A stretch of 64,000 nucleotides of DNA, taken from NCBI GenBank assembly GCA_027574665.1, contig CM050648.1, positions 41,697,700 through 41,761,699 on the forward strand, written 5' to 3'. Each line of letters opens with the position of its first letter. The stretch's first letter is position 1. The notes beneath the pieces were generated by a model. The model ran no database searches. It was given only the letters and a program-made list of their open reading frames with translations, and was not told where the DNA came from. A program made the position numbers and the translations under genes. Source of the stretch: Rhynochetos jubatus (taxonomy: Eukaryota > Chordata > Aves > Eurypygiformes > Rhynochetidae). Below, piece after piece: positions 34,853 to 47,100 of this stretch.

Positions 34853-37800
34853 TTTTACAAGCAATATTAAAATCCACATGTAAAAAAATAGGACTACTTT
34901 CATTTTCTGCTGATATATTTTTACCTATATTTTTTTACAGCAATAATAACGAAGTAAAACTGCTAAAAATTCTCTTGTCCTTGTTCACCTTCATGTCTCT
35001 AACACTTTCTGTTTCATAGCCCACAGCTGGAAATAGAGCAGCTCTGACCCCTGCTTTCCTTGTTCAAAGTACGTAGGGAAGGAATGAAGAGGAAGCTCAC
35101 ATGATGGCCTGCCTGATAGTAATATCCCTTAAAAACATTACAGGTTTTGGCTGACATTATGCTCATTTTGATTCTGACAACCTCTGCATTGACTGAAGGT
35201 CTTCCATTACTGTTTCTCAGGAAACATGTAAAGTATGTTGCAGAAGTATTAAAGAACAAAATATGGCTGCATGAGCTTCCATGTTGTCCGGTCTTTTAAT
35301 ATTATTTTAAAGTTGCTATGTATGTCGCCTAAATATTTTGGGATGACATCCACCTCTCATTCCCACCACTAAGGCATTCTGAAGTCAGTAATTGCCTTAA
35401 TTTTCAGATTCTGGAATTACCAGAGTAATGGTAAGAATGCAAATATGCTCATGAGCTGTAAGCTTCACACTTCCTCATGAGTAAAAAATCTAAAAAGCCA
35501 AAGAATGTTTTTTAACTTCATTCTATTGAATTCCCCAGCAGAAAAAGGAGACAGGCAAATAGAGGGAGGCTTTGGTGGTTTTAATTTGACAGCCAAAAAT
35601 TTCTTTTGGGTTGAAACAAAAAAGGCTATATGAGAGGATTCACCCTGCCCCCCAAAAGAAAACTACAGAAAGAAAACCTTATTAAAAATGTCAGTGTTTA
35701 ATCTGCCTTGCTAAAGGTAAGCTCAGTATCTCACCACCTTCCAGAGAGCTTTTCCTTCCTTCACAACAGAGCTTCCATCTCCACTGTAACATCAATTAGA
35801 AAGCCTTCTTCTGCATAGTTGTTTATTCTGCTCCTCTCAGAAAGGTATACTGAATCCACAGAAGAAAACTGTACTCAGTGTGCAAGTAATTTCACTAAGT
35901 ACAAGCTGCAGGTGCTTGTTCATGTGAAACTATTGATGCAGCTCAAGAAATTACAAAACGGCAAAATATGACAGATGGTATGCATTTAATAAGCAAGATT
36001 ACAGCCTCTAGGGTGTATTGGATTATCTTTACACAAGAGACAGTCTTTCTGATGTTGCAGCGTTTGTGATTGATATTGTAGGTGCTGATGAAGTGTGGCC
36101 TTCTTTAATACTTTTAATATGATAAGCAGGGGGTTATGCTGGCTACAGCCATTACATTTGGAGTGAGTAAATCTGCCATCAGTTCTGCTAGCACAGCACC
36201 CAGATTGCCCGGGTGCATGAAGTCACTGCACAGGGTGGGACACTTGGCTCATCTTCCTGATGGCAACACCAGCAAGAATGGTGGCAGCTCCCAGAGGAAA
36301 AGCTCAGGAACGAGGAGAGATACAGGAACAGGACAGCTTGGTTCTACCACAGTATTAAAGGTTCTGAAAGTTCTGGTGGTAAAACTGACAGACATTTAAG
36401 GCACTGATTAGATAAATCTATAAAACCCACATACTTTGTTATGTGTCTCCAGCACTTTCACTTTGGTCTGAGGGCTTGAGAAATGCTGGTATTTCATCTA
36501 GCTAAAGCACAGCCACAAAGCCCTACTTAAACATTAGTGTGATGAAACAAAATTGCAGAAACAGCCAGATTGCAGCATTACCCAGTGTTTGCAGGTGTAT
36601 ACATAATTACACTTTCATTATACCTTATTAGAAGTGATTCTTGTGTTTGTCAATAGGAGTCATATTTTCTCAGCCACAATCAAAGCTCTAGGTCATAAAA
36701 ACATCAGAATGGGTAGTTAGTACCCTTGAGTTTGGGGACTGAGTTCATCTAAATGGATTAAGTATTCAAAATCTGTTTAGGAAGGGAGTCATTTGTGACT
36801 AGGACTTCTTGCAAATACCTAAACAATTATTTATCTTTATGTTTATAGTCTCAGGCACTAAATTTGCTTTCTTAGTTGTCCCAGTTATTTGCATACTGGA
36901 ACATCCACAAATTGCTAGCCTGATATCAAAAAAGTTTGTACAGGAGCTACAACCTTCATAAATTGAATATCCAGAGTTTTACTGTTCAGGCCCTCTTCTG
37001 CATGTATCTGCAATAAAACCTTGACTGAATATGAGAAAACAACATGCTGGAGGTTTGGGAAATAAGAGAGGTGGAGAGCAACATGGGATGATATCAAAGC
37101 AAAAATTACTGCTAATTTTTCTATTGCTCCTGGTCATCTGTGCTGTCGACCATGTGGAAACATCACTTGAAGGAAGTGGTTTGATGAGACCACATGTGAA
37201 AACTCTGCTTTCCTGAAACCGTGTTTCTCCCAAGCCCTTTTCTCCGAATGTCTGTTATCCCCTTTAAGACTTAGGAGCAATCATACACAATGAAAATACC
37301 TTTATTTTTTTAGAGCCCTTTAGCTGAACATGGCCTCTGTGTTGTATTTGACTTTGGTAAAAGGAGCTTTGTTACTGTTTCTTTTTAATGAACAGCCGAC
37401 ACTGGGTTTTTCTCTCCTATTGTTTTCTCAGTCTTATCAGCATTGTTGAAAACCTGGCAGTCAACAGCCTTTTGAAATAATTTGGCTCTGATACAGGGAA
37501 TTTTATGAATTCTTAAACTTTACTGCCTAGCATACATATGTGGACCTCACCCAATCTGATTATGTGAGTCTGAATACATACAGCAATGTCTTACATGGCT
37601 GTATTCTAACCTGCAAGGCTGATTGTATCTTTGAGAACGCTGTCACGTATTGCAGGCACTAATTAAATTATAATGTGCAGCTTCGTTATTTTTTTGTCAG
37701 ATTTCTGCTTCCATAAAACATGCTGCATTTATATCAATGTTATGGGATGGACTTGGAAAGAAAGCTGTAACTTGCATGGGTAAGAGCTTGTGCATATTTT

Positions 37801-40800
37801 GTAATAGCTGAATGAAAATGTTGCAGTTATATTGCTCTCCTCAATGAAAATAATTTTATAAATTACAAGTGCTAAGAGTTTCAGTGGGTTTGATGTAATC
37901 TTATGCTAAGCCATTGATTGGTAAGATACTCTTCTATTCTGGAATGATACAAAATGCTGAAGAGTTTTTATCTTCCCTTGTTTATTGTTACTCAAGTTGT
38001 GTGTTCAGACAAGCATGTGTGTACAAAGAATAGGTGACACACATTAGGCACGTCTTAGATTGACATCAAAGATTACAAAATTAACCCTGCTTAAAAAACT
38101 AAGTAATCTTCCAGCACCAAAAATATCTACAATTCCTAATGCTCCGCAGAAATTACTAGCAGGTTTCCATAACATCTGAAAACCTCTGTGTTACAAGATA
38201 CCGCCTTCAAAATCTCAGTTTCCAGAGCATTTTTATACCCAGACAGGGTAAAATGTGCTAAAGAAGCTTGAAGCTCTTTGTAGGAAAGTCAGCAACCAGA
38301 CCAGGCAAATTGGTTAGACCTGCTCATAACTCACAACTGCCTCCAGAAACAACCAGCAAAGCTCATGAGTTTGGTAGACAAAGAAAGGAAATTAAGCAAG
38401 ACAAGGTACAGATGAGCTCTGTCAACTTGCAAGTCTAGGACCAGAGAGCCAGCACAACCTACAGGGTAAAGGAGGAACAGATGATTAACTGTGATAACAC
38501 AAAAAAGGTCTGGACGGCCCTTAAGAATCTATTAATACAGGCCAACCTCATAATAAAATATAATGAAGTCCATTGTATGTGTTTGGAATGTTATTAAACT
38601 GCTGAGCTTGTTGCATGCCTGCCCACCCTTAGTGACACAGCAGGCCAGGAGTTTCAGAGACAGACAGATATGTTCTCCCTCACAGACTTCATTTCCTCCT
38701 AAATCTCTTGCTGCTTTTATGGTTACAGTTCCCCTTTCTCCTTAAACAGGAGATATGGCACACTAAAATGGTAGACGCTTCCTCTCCATAAATCCTTAAC
38801 AGGTTTCAGAAGCTTTCCATCACTGTATATACAGTGGGGTGGGATGGGAGGCTGCTGTCACGTTGCATTGTTATTCTCCCTCTCGGGCTACTATAGCGAT
38901 TTCTGCTCTTGCACCTCCCTGTTTGTTAATGGTCAAAAGGGAAAACAACGTGTAATTTCTGTGTCAAGGTGGGAAGACTTGCATTTGAACCTGCAATCAT
39001 ATTTTTAGTTTGAAGAGACTATCTAATGAACTGATCTAACTAGGTGAACGAAAATTAAGAAGTACTTATTCAACATCATCAGGGTATCAAAATCTGCTCT
39101 GTTAGTATAGAAAACTCTGGTATCTGCTGTCCAGTTAATTCACTGGTTTGATTTTCCTCAGCACTTCTGAATCCAATACACACTATGTAAATGCTATTTT
39201 CCTAAATGATTAAGAGTCAATAGCAATTTTTTGCTTTAATATAGGTTGTGAGAATTTCCACATTAAGCTTCAATAAGAATTATTGCTTTAAAATGATTAA
39301 TTTTCAATCTGTTCTAGGTCACTTCATCGGATTTCAGGAATCCTAACAAATTACAAGCCTTCAATGTGAGAAGTCTCATGGCTAAATCAACTTAAGAATA
39401 TTTATGTTCTGTCACAACTTAAGCTAAGAGTGCTGCATAAAGTTACACATAGTGGAACTACTAGAAAGGTTGTTTCTGAGTTAAGTGAACAAGTAATTCT
39501 CAAGAGAATTTATTAGTAGGCTGCAGTATATAATTTTATTTTATCTTAGGTGTTTTGCCTTTGAAGTTAAACTGCTTACCACAATAATAGTTTAAGGTTC
39601 CTACAATGATTATTCATAGATCTTTGCTATTATTTCACTGAATCACCAAAGGAAGACCAGTTAGATTGATTTCTGCAAAAGATGAGGTTTTGTCAAAGAT
39701 GAGTTTCAGAAGTAAAAAGAAGTGCAATTTTTTCTTTGTATTGAAGCAAAGGTATTAACAAATACACAGATAATGGTGTTCTAACATAGGAACTCTTTCG
39801 TGTGTAAAGAACAGCCGTTTAAAAGTAATGCATAGGGAGCCAAATACATTAACCACATCATTCTTTTTAATAGGATTTGTCCACATTTCTCCTTGTGGAG
39901 TGCAATGAAAGTTCACTCCAGCAGGACTCGGCTCAAAGGCTTTCTGCTAAAGACAGCACTGCACCAGGTGGAAAATACAAGATGAAGAAATTGGCTTCAG
40001 CTTCATCAAAGAGAACATGAATTTTACTGTGCTTAACAGAGACTAGATGAAAGGGAGAAGCATTTTTGCAGTACAACATTCTGTCTTCCCTAATTATTGT
40101 CATTGCATGAGAAGTGCACTATATTGTGCAACTCCTGTTAACATGGAAAAGATCATTTAGGTACTCTCTACGTAATTATACAATAATTAAAACACAGGTC
40201 AGGACTATAAAATTCTGCAAAAGATTTTTTTCAACAGTTTCTGTGAAATTCATTATTATAAATTCTGAGCAAAAAGCAGAGAGCATCTGTTTTGCACTTT
40301 CTAATCATATTTTCTTTCTGAAAACAAGGAATTATTGGACTATTGTTGGGAATGTAGGACCTTCTGTCAAGCAATGGTGAAGGGTTTGGGGGAATTTTTT
40401 TGAAGGGACCAAGAGCTGCACCACTGAGAAGGGGGGCATTGTGCTGCCAGTGACCATGCAAATGAAGATTTTCACAGCTGCCTGGAAGGTTAGAATGGGC
40501 AGCTGTCATTCAAAGAGAAAGGGACACACAAACCCCTTTAATTTATTTAATTTGAGCCAGCAGATTTTAGTCAAGCTATACAAAATAGAGGAATTTGGTA
40601 GTAGCAAATGAGGAGCTTAGAGTAAGTAAAGTTGGAGAAAAGGAGATTAAAGGAACAGTAGGAGATTTCCATGCCCATTCACAGCACAAAGTGTTTCTGA
40701 AATCTTCGATGTAAGTTGAAAGAATTGTTGTGCTCTCTGACATTTTCCTCCCTGTAAGGAGAAATTTGTTAGGGGAATCTATGAGCAGAGGGACCTTCAC

Positions 40801-42312
40801 TCTGGGTAGTTGGTTATGTGGTCTGTGAAGACCAATAAACTTCATTTTTCATTCTCCTTCAGTTGCTGCCAGCCATTTGAGGAGAAATAAATCAAGACAA
40901 ACAGTAAAGGAGTTGTCAATGATGTGGTATTTTGTCATCTCAATCACATGCACTCACTCATTTATATTTGTCCCACTATGTTCAGATGAAGACATTTTTT
41001 TCATGAGTGTCATCCTCCCCAAACTAGCAATATTTCCACAAATAAAAGGTCATGACACATGTCAGAAAAATGGATCTTGACCTATACTATTAAAAGAGTA
41101 AATGAGAGCTATGCTGCTCAAAGACAATCTCTTAGTAATCCAATCTTCACTATCTGTTTAACAGATGCTATTCAAGATGCTACACAAAGGAACCAGAAGA
41201 CAGACAGAGAAGGTAGGGCTCTTGTTTTTGAGGACAAAAAGGCTCTTCTGACCGTGACTGCTCCCAGGTAGCTTACTGGAGAGCTCATCAAATATTCTTC
41301 ATTCTCACAGGCAATGGCTTGCATTCACTGGCTAAACTTGCTCCATTACCTGAGATCATGTCTCAAACTTTTTAACTCAGCTATGTATCCGTTTTCAGAA
41401 GGGAATTTTCCATTTTTAGGTTACTTCACTTATTTGTTCCAGGATTCCCCAGTAAAACCTATTCTGTCTAAATTCAGCTATTTTTGAAACAAGCATTGAA
41501 GTTCACAACGAATCTGACAGCTTTCATAATTAATACTTCTCATGAATTAACTTACCCTCAAAGACCAACTTCAATGACTGTAAGAAACTGATCCCATAAT
41601 GGCAAAATCATGAATTAAAACAAAAATCCCTAAAAGTGAGCAGTGCCCGACCTGAGAAACAAATGAGCCAGTACAGACTTCAGGAACTTTTAATGACTTT
41701 TTGATATCTAGGTTGCTATGATCTGGCAACTGACCAAAGGAATTTTGTTTGTAAAACATTAGGTACATTAGTTTACATAATGTAGTTCATCTAAAACACT
41801 TTGCTAGAATTTCCCAAGTGAAATTTACATACTGGATTTTAATACAATATTGCTCTTCTTTTATTTTTCTTAGGCTATTGTCACAAATCCAGAAAACCTG
41901 TGAATGTTCATCACAGACCTTTTCCTTTCTGTATGTTCTTTTCTAGCTTGAACAGTTTGCAGTGAGTCCTCTTTGAATTCAGTGCCATATTCAAATGAGA
42001 AAATAGACCTTGAGCATACATTTATTTTACATTCATTTTAATTCCCATTCCATGTGCTTTTCACAGCTGCTCACTTTATTGCATTGCTTTTCCAAATGAA
42101 AACTCCAGCTGCTCCAGCCTTGCAAGCCATATAATACATTCTATAGAAGCCCGTTTCAGTAGACCATTCCAGACTCGACAGTTATTGTTTTCCTCATCTT
42201 CCAACTCCAGCCAGGAAATGTAGTGGTTAGGTTTAAGTTGCAAATGCAGTCTTTGAAAGTCACAGTAGTTTTTTACTTGAATTCCTAAGAAAATGAGGCA
42301 TGTCTGTCTAGT
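34853..42312. other. Unique AT-rich DNA, no gene recognised
   Basis: Only short open frames occur (up to 92 codons). A less AT-rich patch at 36130-36400 holds an 87-codon plus-strand frame with no family resemblance. No interspersed repeat, RNA gene or exon is recognised. Confidence 0.55.
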
Positions 42313-42705
42313 TTGCTTTCTTTATTCTCCCTAATAACTTTTAGCTTATGGGTCAATTTTAAACAATTTCGGCAGGGGCATATGTTTCCAGCCAAGCCAG
42401 TTTCCATATGCCTGACAGGAAAAGGTGTTTGGGTTGAGAAGAGATATGCTTTGACCACAGCATTAATTCAACCCTTTTCAGTCCATGTTTATGCATGGCC
42501 TTGAGACATGGTCCTTCAGGAACTAAGAGTTATTGATCCTGATGCTGATCTACTTTTATATATAAGAACTGGTCCAGCTGAAAACCCTATAACTCACTGG
42601 GTTGCCTGGCTACCAGCCAGTGCCAGTCAATATGTGACACAGGGAGATGTGTCTGTGTTTGCAGGAACCCTGCAGTTTAACATCCCCCACAAAGCAGTTC
42701 CATAA
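42313..42705 (+). other. Unusually open, protein-like stretch of unknown origin
   Basis: One plus-strand frame is open over nearly all of about 130 codons in DNA whose frames otherwise close quickly. The translated composition looks protein-like and not random, with segments such as FRQGHMFPAKPVSICLTGKG and PITHWVAWLPASASQYVTQG. I cannot assign a family. The flanks show no splice sites in register that convince me. It may be a relic of a retroelement or of a host gene; a chance open frame is also possible. I claim no function. Confidence 0.3.
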
Positions 42706-45469
42706 TGAAGTGGTCCATCTATCCTAGAGAGTCTCAGGTCCAGGGTCTATTAGAGTTTTCCTCAGACATACCTAGGGGACACCAAGAAATCAGCACTTAC
42801 CAACAAGGTAAATAGATCAGGCTATGAATTCAGTTAATGCCTAAACCAGAAGTAGTAGATTATCTGCAGGAAGGCTGAATCCCGCTACATTTCTAGCTAG
42901 TATGCATGCTTCTGCTTCTTGTGAAGTTAATAAAAGTCAAGTAGGGGTTTTTTCTGTTGAGGTTGACAGCAGTGAGACCTGGTCTGTATCATCGACTTCA
43001 AAACAGCGCTACTCTTCAGCTACCTAATGGCTTGATCAAGAAAAGAAACAGCATAAGCAACTGTTTGGAGTGGTACTATCAAATGGCTATAATAACGCCC
43101 CCAAAGGATGAATTTCCACATCTCATTCTTTAAGGGACAGATCTAAAGCTGCCTCAGGAGAGCATACAGCTGCCGCACACGTAGCACAAACTTTGCGTGG
43201 TTGCAATGATTCAAAAAGCCACCGGCACAGAAAGTTTGGGAGTTTTGCAGCTATGCACTTTAGGAGAACCGTCTGCATTCTTTGCAGGATTTGCTAGCAA
43301 AAAGTTGGTTGAAAACAGTAAATGGGTCCCTAACTTTCTGCTTTTAACTCTAGTCGTCTTTCCTATTTGCCCAAATCACTGTAATATTGGTAACCTGAAA
43401 ACCTCAGTGATGATCTGCTGTCAAAACGTTAGTATCCTGCCTTAGATTTTCATTGGAGTCTGCTGTTTTACCCTAACATGAAGAATGGGTTGAAGGAAAA
43501 TAAAAGCTGCTTCTGTTCTTTTAAAACTTGTCTCATTTATCTTTATGACAGCAAAAGATGGTAGTTAAGGATGTGAAAACCAGGATAATTAAACTGTGTT
43601 GTTCCTTGTCCTCATTTTTTTCCTTTTAACTTTACCTTTTCTGTACAATACTACGAACTTCATCTTCAGCCTTTGTTTTTACTGCACAATACCACACACT
43701 TTAACTTCAGCTATTTTCTATTTACTTTTCCACATAAAGAATGTTGTAGTTACTGTATTGTTCAGAAACATCTCTACCATGGAACTGTTGTTCTGTTCAA
43801 AAAATAGTGCATGCAATTAAATAAACACTGTTCTGCTTTCAATTAGTGGAAACTGAAAAAAAAAATACTTTTCATATGCAAGAAAATTCTTCCAGGTTCA
43901 TTGCAAAACATTGGTACAATTATTTATCAGCTACATTAACAACATTGTCAAGTAAAGAATTACTTGATTGGATTGATTAAATATGTAAAATTCTTTCCAC
44001 TCTTTTTTTTTTTTTTTTTATACATAGGATTTTCTCACAGGACTTCACATTTTTCACATTTACTTTATCACCACCAGTTCTGGCTCACTGTCTAGTCACC
44101 ATGATTTTTCATGAAAAAGACCTAACCAGTTAAGTCTTGGAGCCTTCATTTTCTGCTGCTTCAATCGACACCTGCAATTCTGCAAAGGTGATAAGCTCCT
44201 TCTCAAGATGGAAGATCAATACATGACATGTGAATTGTTTAATGAGTTATAATTCAGTAAATATATTTGAAATGTTCCTCAGTCCCTTCCAAGCTACCCT
44301 TTTTCTATTGCAATATGATAACTAATCCTATATTTATTGCTTGTGAGCTAACACAAGATCAAAGATGAGAGTAGGCAATTTCTCATAACACAAAAATACA
44401 AAAGAAAAAGCAGATTCCTGCTAACAACCACTGTTACAGCTGAGTCCCAGACTCCCCTTGTCTTTATATCATTTGAAGATAAGCCCCTTCCATTTGGTTA
44501 GGTGTTTTTAATTTTCTATCCATAGTAGTTCAATTTTTGCCCTTAGCCTTCCAGATTCTTGTGCAAACGGTTCAGATTTACAATTAAAACTTAGAAGTAA
44601 TTCCTTCCAGAAATGACAGCTCATAGAGAAATTAAATGTATTTCAAAAGTGATGGAAAGCTCCAAGAGTCTGTCTCCTAAATTGCAAAGCCCAGAAGACA
44701 CTGCTATAATACAGCTCAAACACCCACCTGCTGAAGAGGGTGAGCATTCCATTGTGCTCTTTGCTTATGGTTTTGTCTATAATCTGTCATCACTGATGTC
44801 TTGATGCAATTTACCGAAGAAAGTGAGAGAAATCATTATGCCACTCATTATGAATAATTACCTGTTTGTAAGAAACACTCATTTGTGACAGCCATTGATT
44901 ATTTTTTTCATATGCTCAAAATTCAGTAAGATTCCACTCCCCTTCAATGGTCATCTGTGTTGCTGTGGTGGTGATTAAATGTGATTATGTACTTGATGTG
45001 TGGTTGTTTTTTTTATTTTCTCAAGTGACTAAATTTCAAAATTCAGAGATTAAGTAGTTCTGAAACTGGGTGGTTTTGTCAATTTGTAATATCAGCTGTA
45101 TGGTGAATTAAATGCAACCCCATGCTTCAGTATTGTCTCATATCTGAGGCTCAGGCTGTATTGATGGACTGGCTTTGTGCTCATGTGAAATAACCAGGAA
45201 CAGAAATGTTGAATAATGTACTGTATTATACATAATAAAACCAACCCACAAAAGTGGCTGAAAATGCAAAGGGAAGTTTTAAGGGAGAAGGTGAAGGCAG
45301 TAACATTTTGACTACCTATGGTAAATTTTTTTCTGTGAGGGTTAAATATAGAACCCAAATACCATTGATTTCCTGCTCTTCTGTATCAGAAAACTTTGCT
45401 CTATATTTCCCCAAGGATTACCCTAGTGATTACTAAGTAAGTCTACACCAAGATCATAAACTGGGGCAT
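42706..45469. other. Unique AT-rich DNA, no gene recognised
   Basis: Nothing is recognised apart from a T homopolymer near 44003-44019. An 82-codon frame at 43197-43445 (plus) follows the open stretch upstream but resembles nothing known. AT content is high from 43500 on. Confidence 0.5.
44003..44019 (-). repeat. Poly(T) run of 17 (poly(A) on the minus strand)
   Basis: The uninterrupted homopolymer has no recognisable retrocopy body on its right side, so I read it as a simple repeat. Confidence 0.9.
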
Positions 45470-47100
45470 CCTGAGATTACTCCAGACACACCCAAACTAC
45501 CCTTGTTGTTAAGTACCCTGAGGGACAACAACAATCCCACAAGCCTTACCATATTTCAGGACCTGCTTTGTTGCCAGTTCCACTCTGTAAGGCATATCTC
45601 AGTGATTCCAGGACATGCCCCTCCGCTGCACCACCCACCAGGCTCTCTGCAGATCACCTTTGCACCAGCAACCGCTGCAAACTGCGTGTTGCCAAAGTGT
45701 TGGGCCTCCAGAAAGCTCCTGCAAGAGGTGGGCAAACTCACTGCCCCAGCGATACCAAGGAACAAGGTTACCTCCACACTTGTGTCCCCAACATTTCAGC
45801 TGCCCATGGAAGCATTGGGATTTTGACTGAACCACAGGAAGGTGCCTGATTGCAAAATGTAGACTGTCCTCACTCTTCAGGAGGACTACGGTGTTTTCCC
45901 AACAGGTCGCTTCCTGCTAAACTGTCTGAAGTGTGTGACACATGCAAATGCAATGCCCTGGTCCTGTTGCTCCCCTTGCATTCTCTAGCGTGCTTGCTGC
46001 CCCTCTCGCAGCAAAGCTGGCAGTTGGTCCACATCTGGCTTCATCTTTAGTGGAATCCTTCAGAGCACTCTTGGATTAAATGCATCCACAGACCTCCTTA
46101 TGTCTTGGCCTGGGACAGATTATTCAAATGAACACAGGAAAAATAAATACATGTAGGTCCTAGCGTGGCTCTCAAATACCTTAATATGATGCCAGATGAA
46201 ACCAGTAAATTAAAAATGAGAGCAGCAATACTTCTTAGTCCCACCAGTCCAAGCCACAGCTCACACAGTCTGCTCAAGTATTTTCTGTAAGTCTCCACTG
46301 TCACTCAAAAAAACCAAATTCAAAAGCAAGATGTGAAAAAGAGAAAGAGCCCTGGGACCTTGAGGGAAGCATTTGTAATCTCACAGCTCTGTACACCTAA
46401 CTCCTTCATCTGTTACTGGTGAATGAACAGCCTCAGCAATGACTGCAGATGCCCATGGGTCTATCCATCCCCTGCTAAAGTTCCTCCTTCCAGAGCTGCT
46501 GCATCTTAAGGGACCGGGGGAGCCAGGAAAGCTATTTTCTGGTGCTCATAGACAATACAGGAGCACCAAGAGCAGTGGGAAACTAGCTGTAGGGAAGGAT
46601 GGAGTGGCTTCTGGGTTTTCTACCAGATCCTGAGATCAAAAATTTTCTGTTTTGACTCTCTGGGAACTTATGATGGCTCTGGTCTTCCTACTTATTCTGG
46701 TGGAGATTCCTGAGTACAGAAAAATTTTTCTTGTTGCCTTTCCTAGCCATAGTGCTTCATTCTTCCATCCTCCCGGCAGGACGTATCCTTCATTACCAGC
46801 TGAAGTGATCTTGGTCCACCTCATCATGCAGAGTTGTCATTCCTTAACCCTGTGCTGCATTTGGCAAATGCACAACAGATCCCCACCCTGTGTCTCCATA
46901 GATTCCTTGAAGAAGCTAGGGGACAAGGCTCTCATTGCTTGCTGGGCTGGACAACGTGCTCTGCTTAACGTTTGCAAAAATGGCCTTTCTTCTACTAAGG
47001 GAAGTAGTGTGTTCACCTTCTTCCAGCTCCAGACTGCCCCTCAGGTGAGACAGTTCATCCCTTTTTACAAACGAGCAGTGACACCAAGTTAGTACCGAGA
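45470..47100. other. Less AT-rich block with many short overlapping frames, unidentified
   Basis: The block has higher GC than its flanks and carries overlapping open frames on both strands (for example 45503-45826 plus, 107 codons; 46652-47092 plus, 146 codons). None resembles a known protein, and overlapping frames on both strands are what raised GC alone produces by removing stops. I looked for terminal repeats, a CR1-like end and a splice-framed exon and saw none that convince. It could be an old repeat, an untranslated exon or plain unique DNA. Confidence 0.35.
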
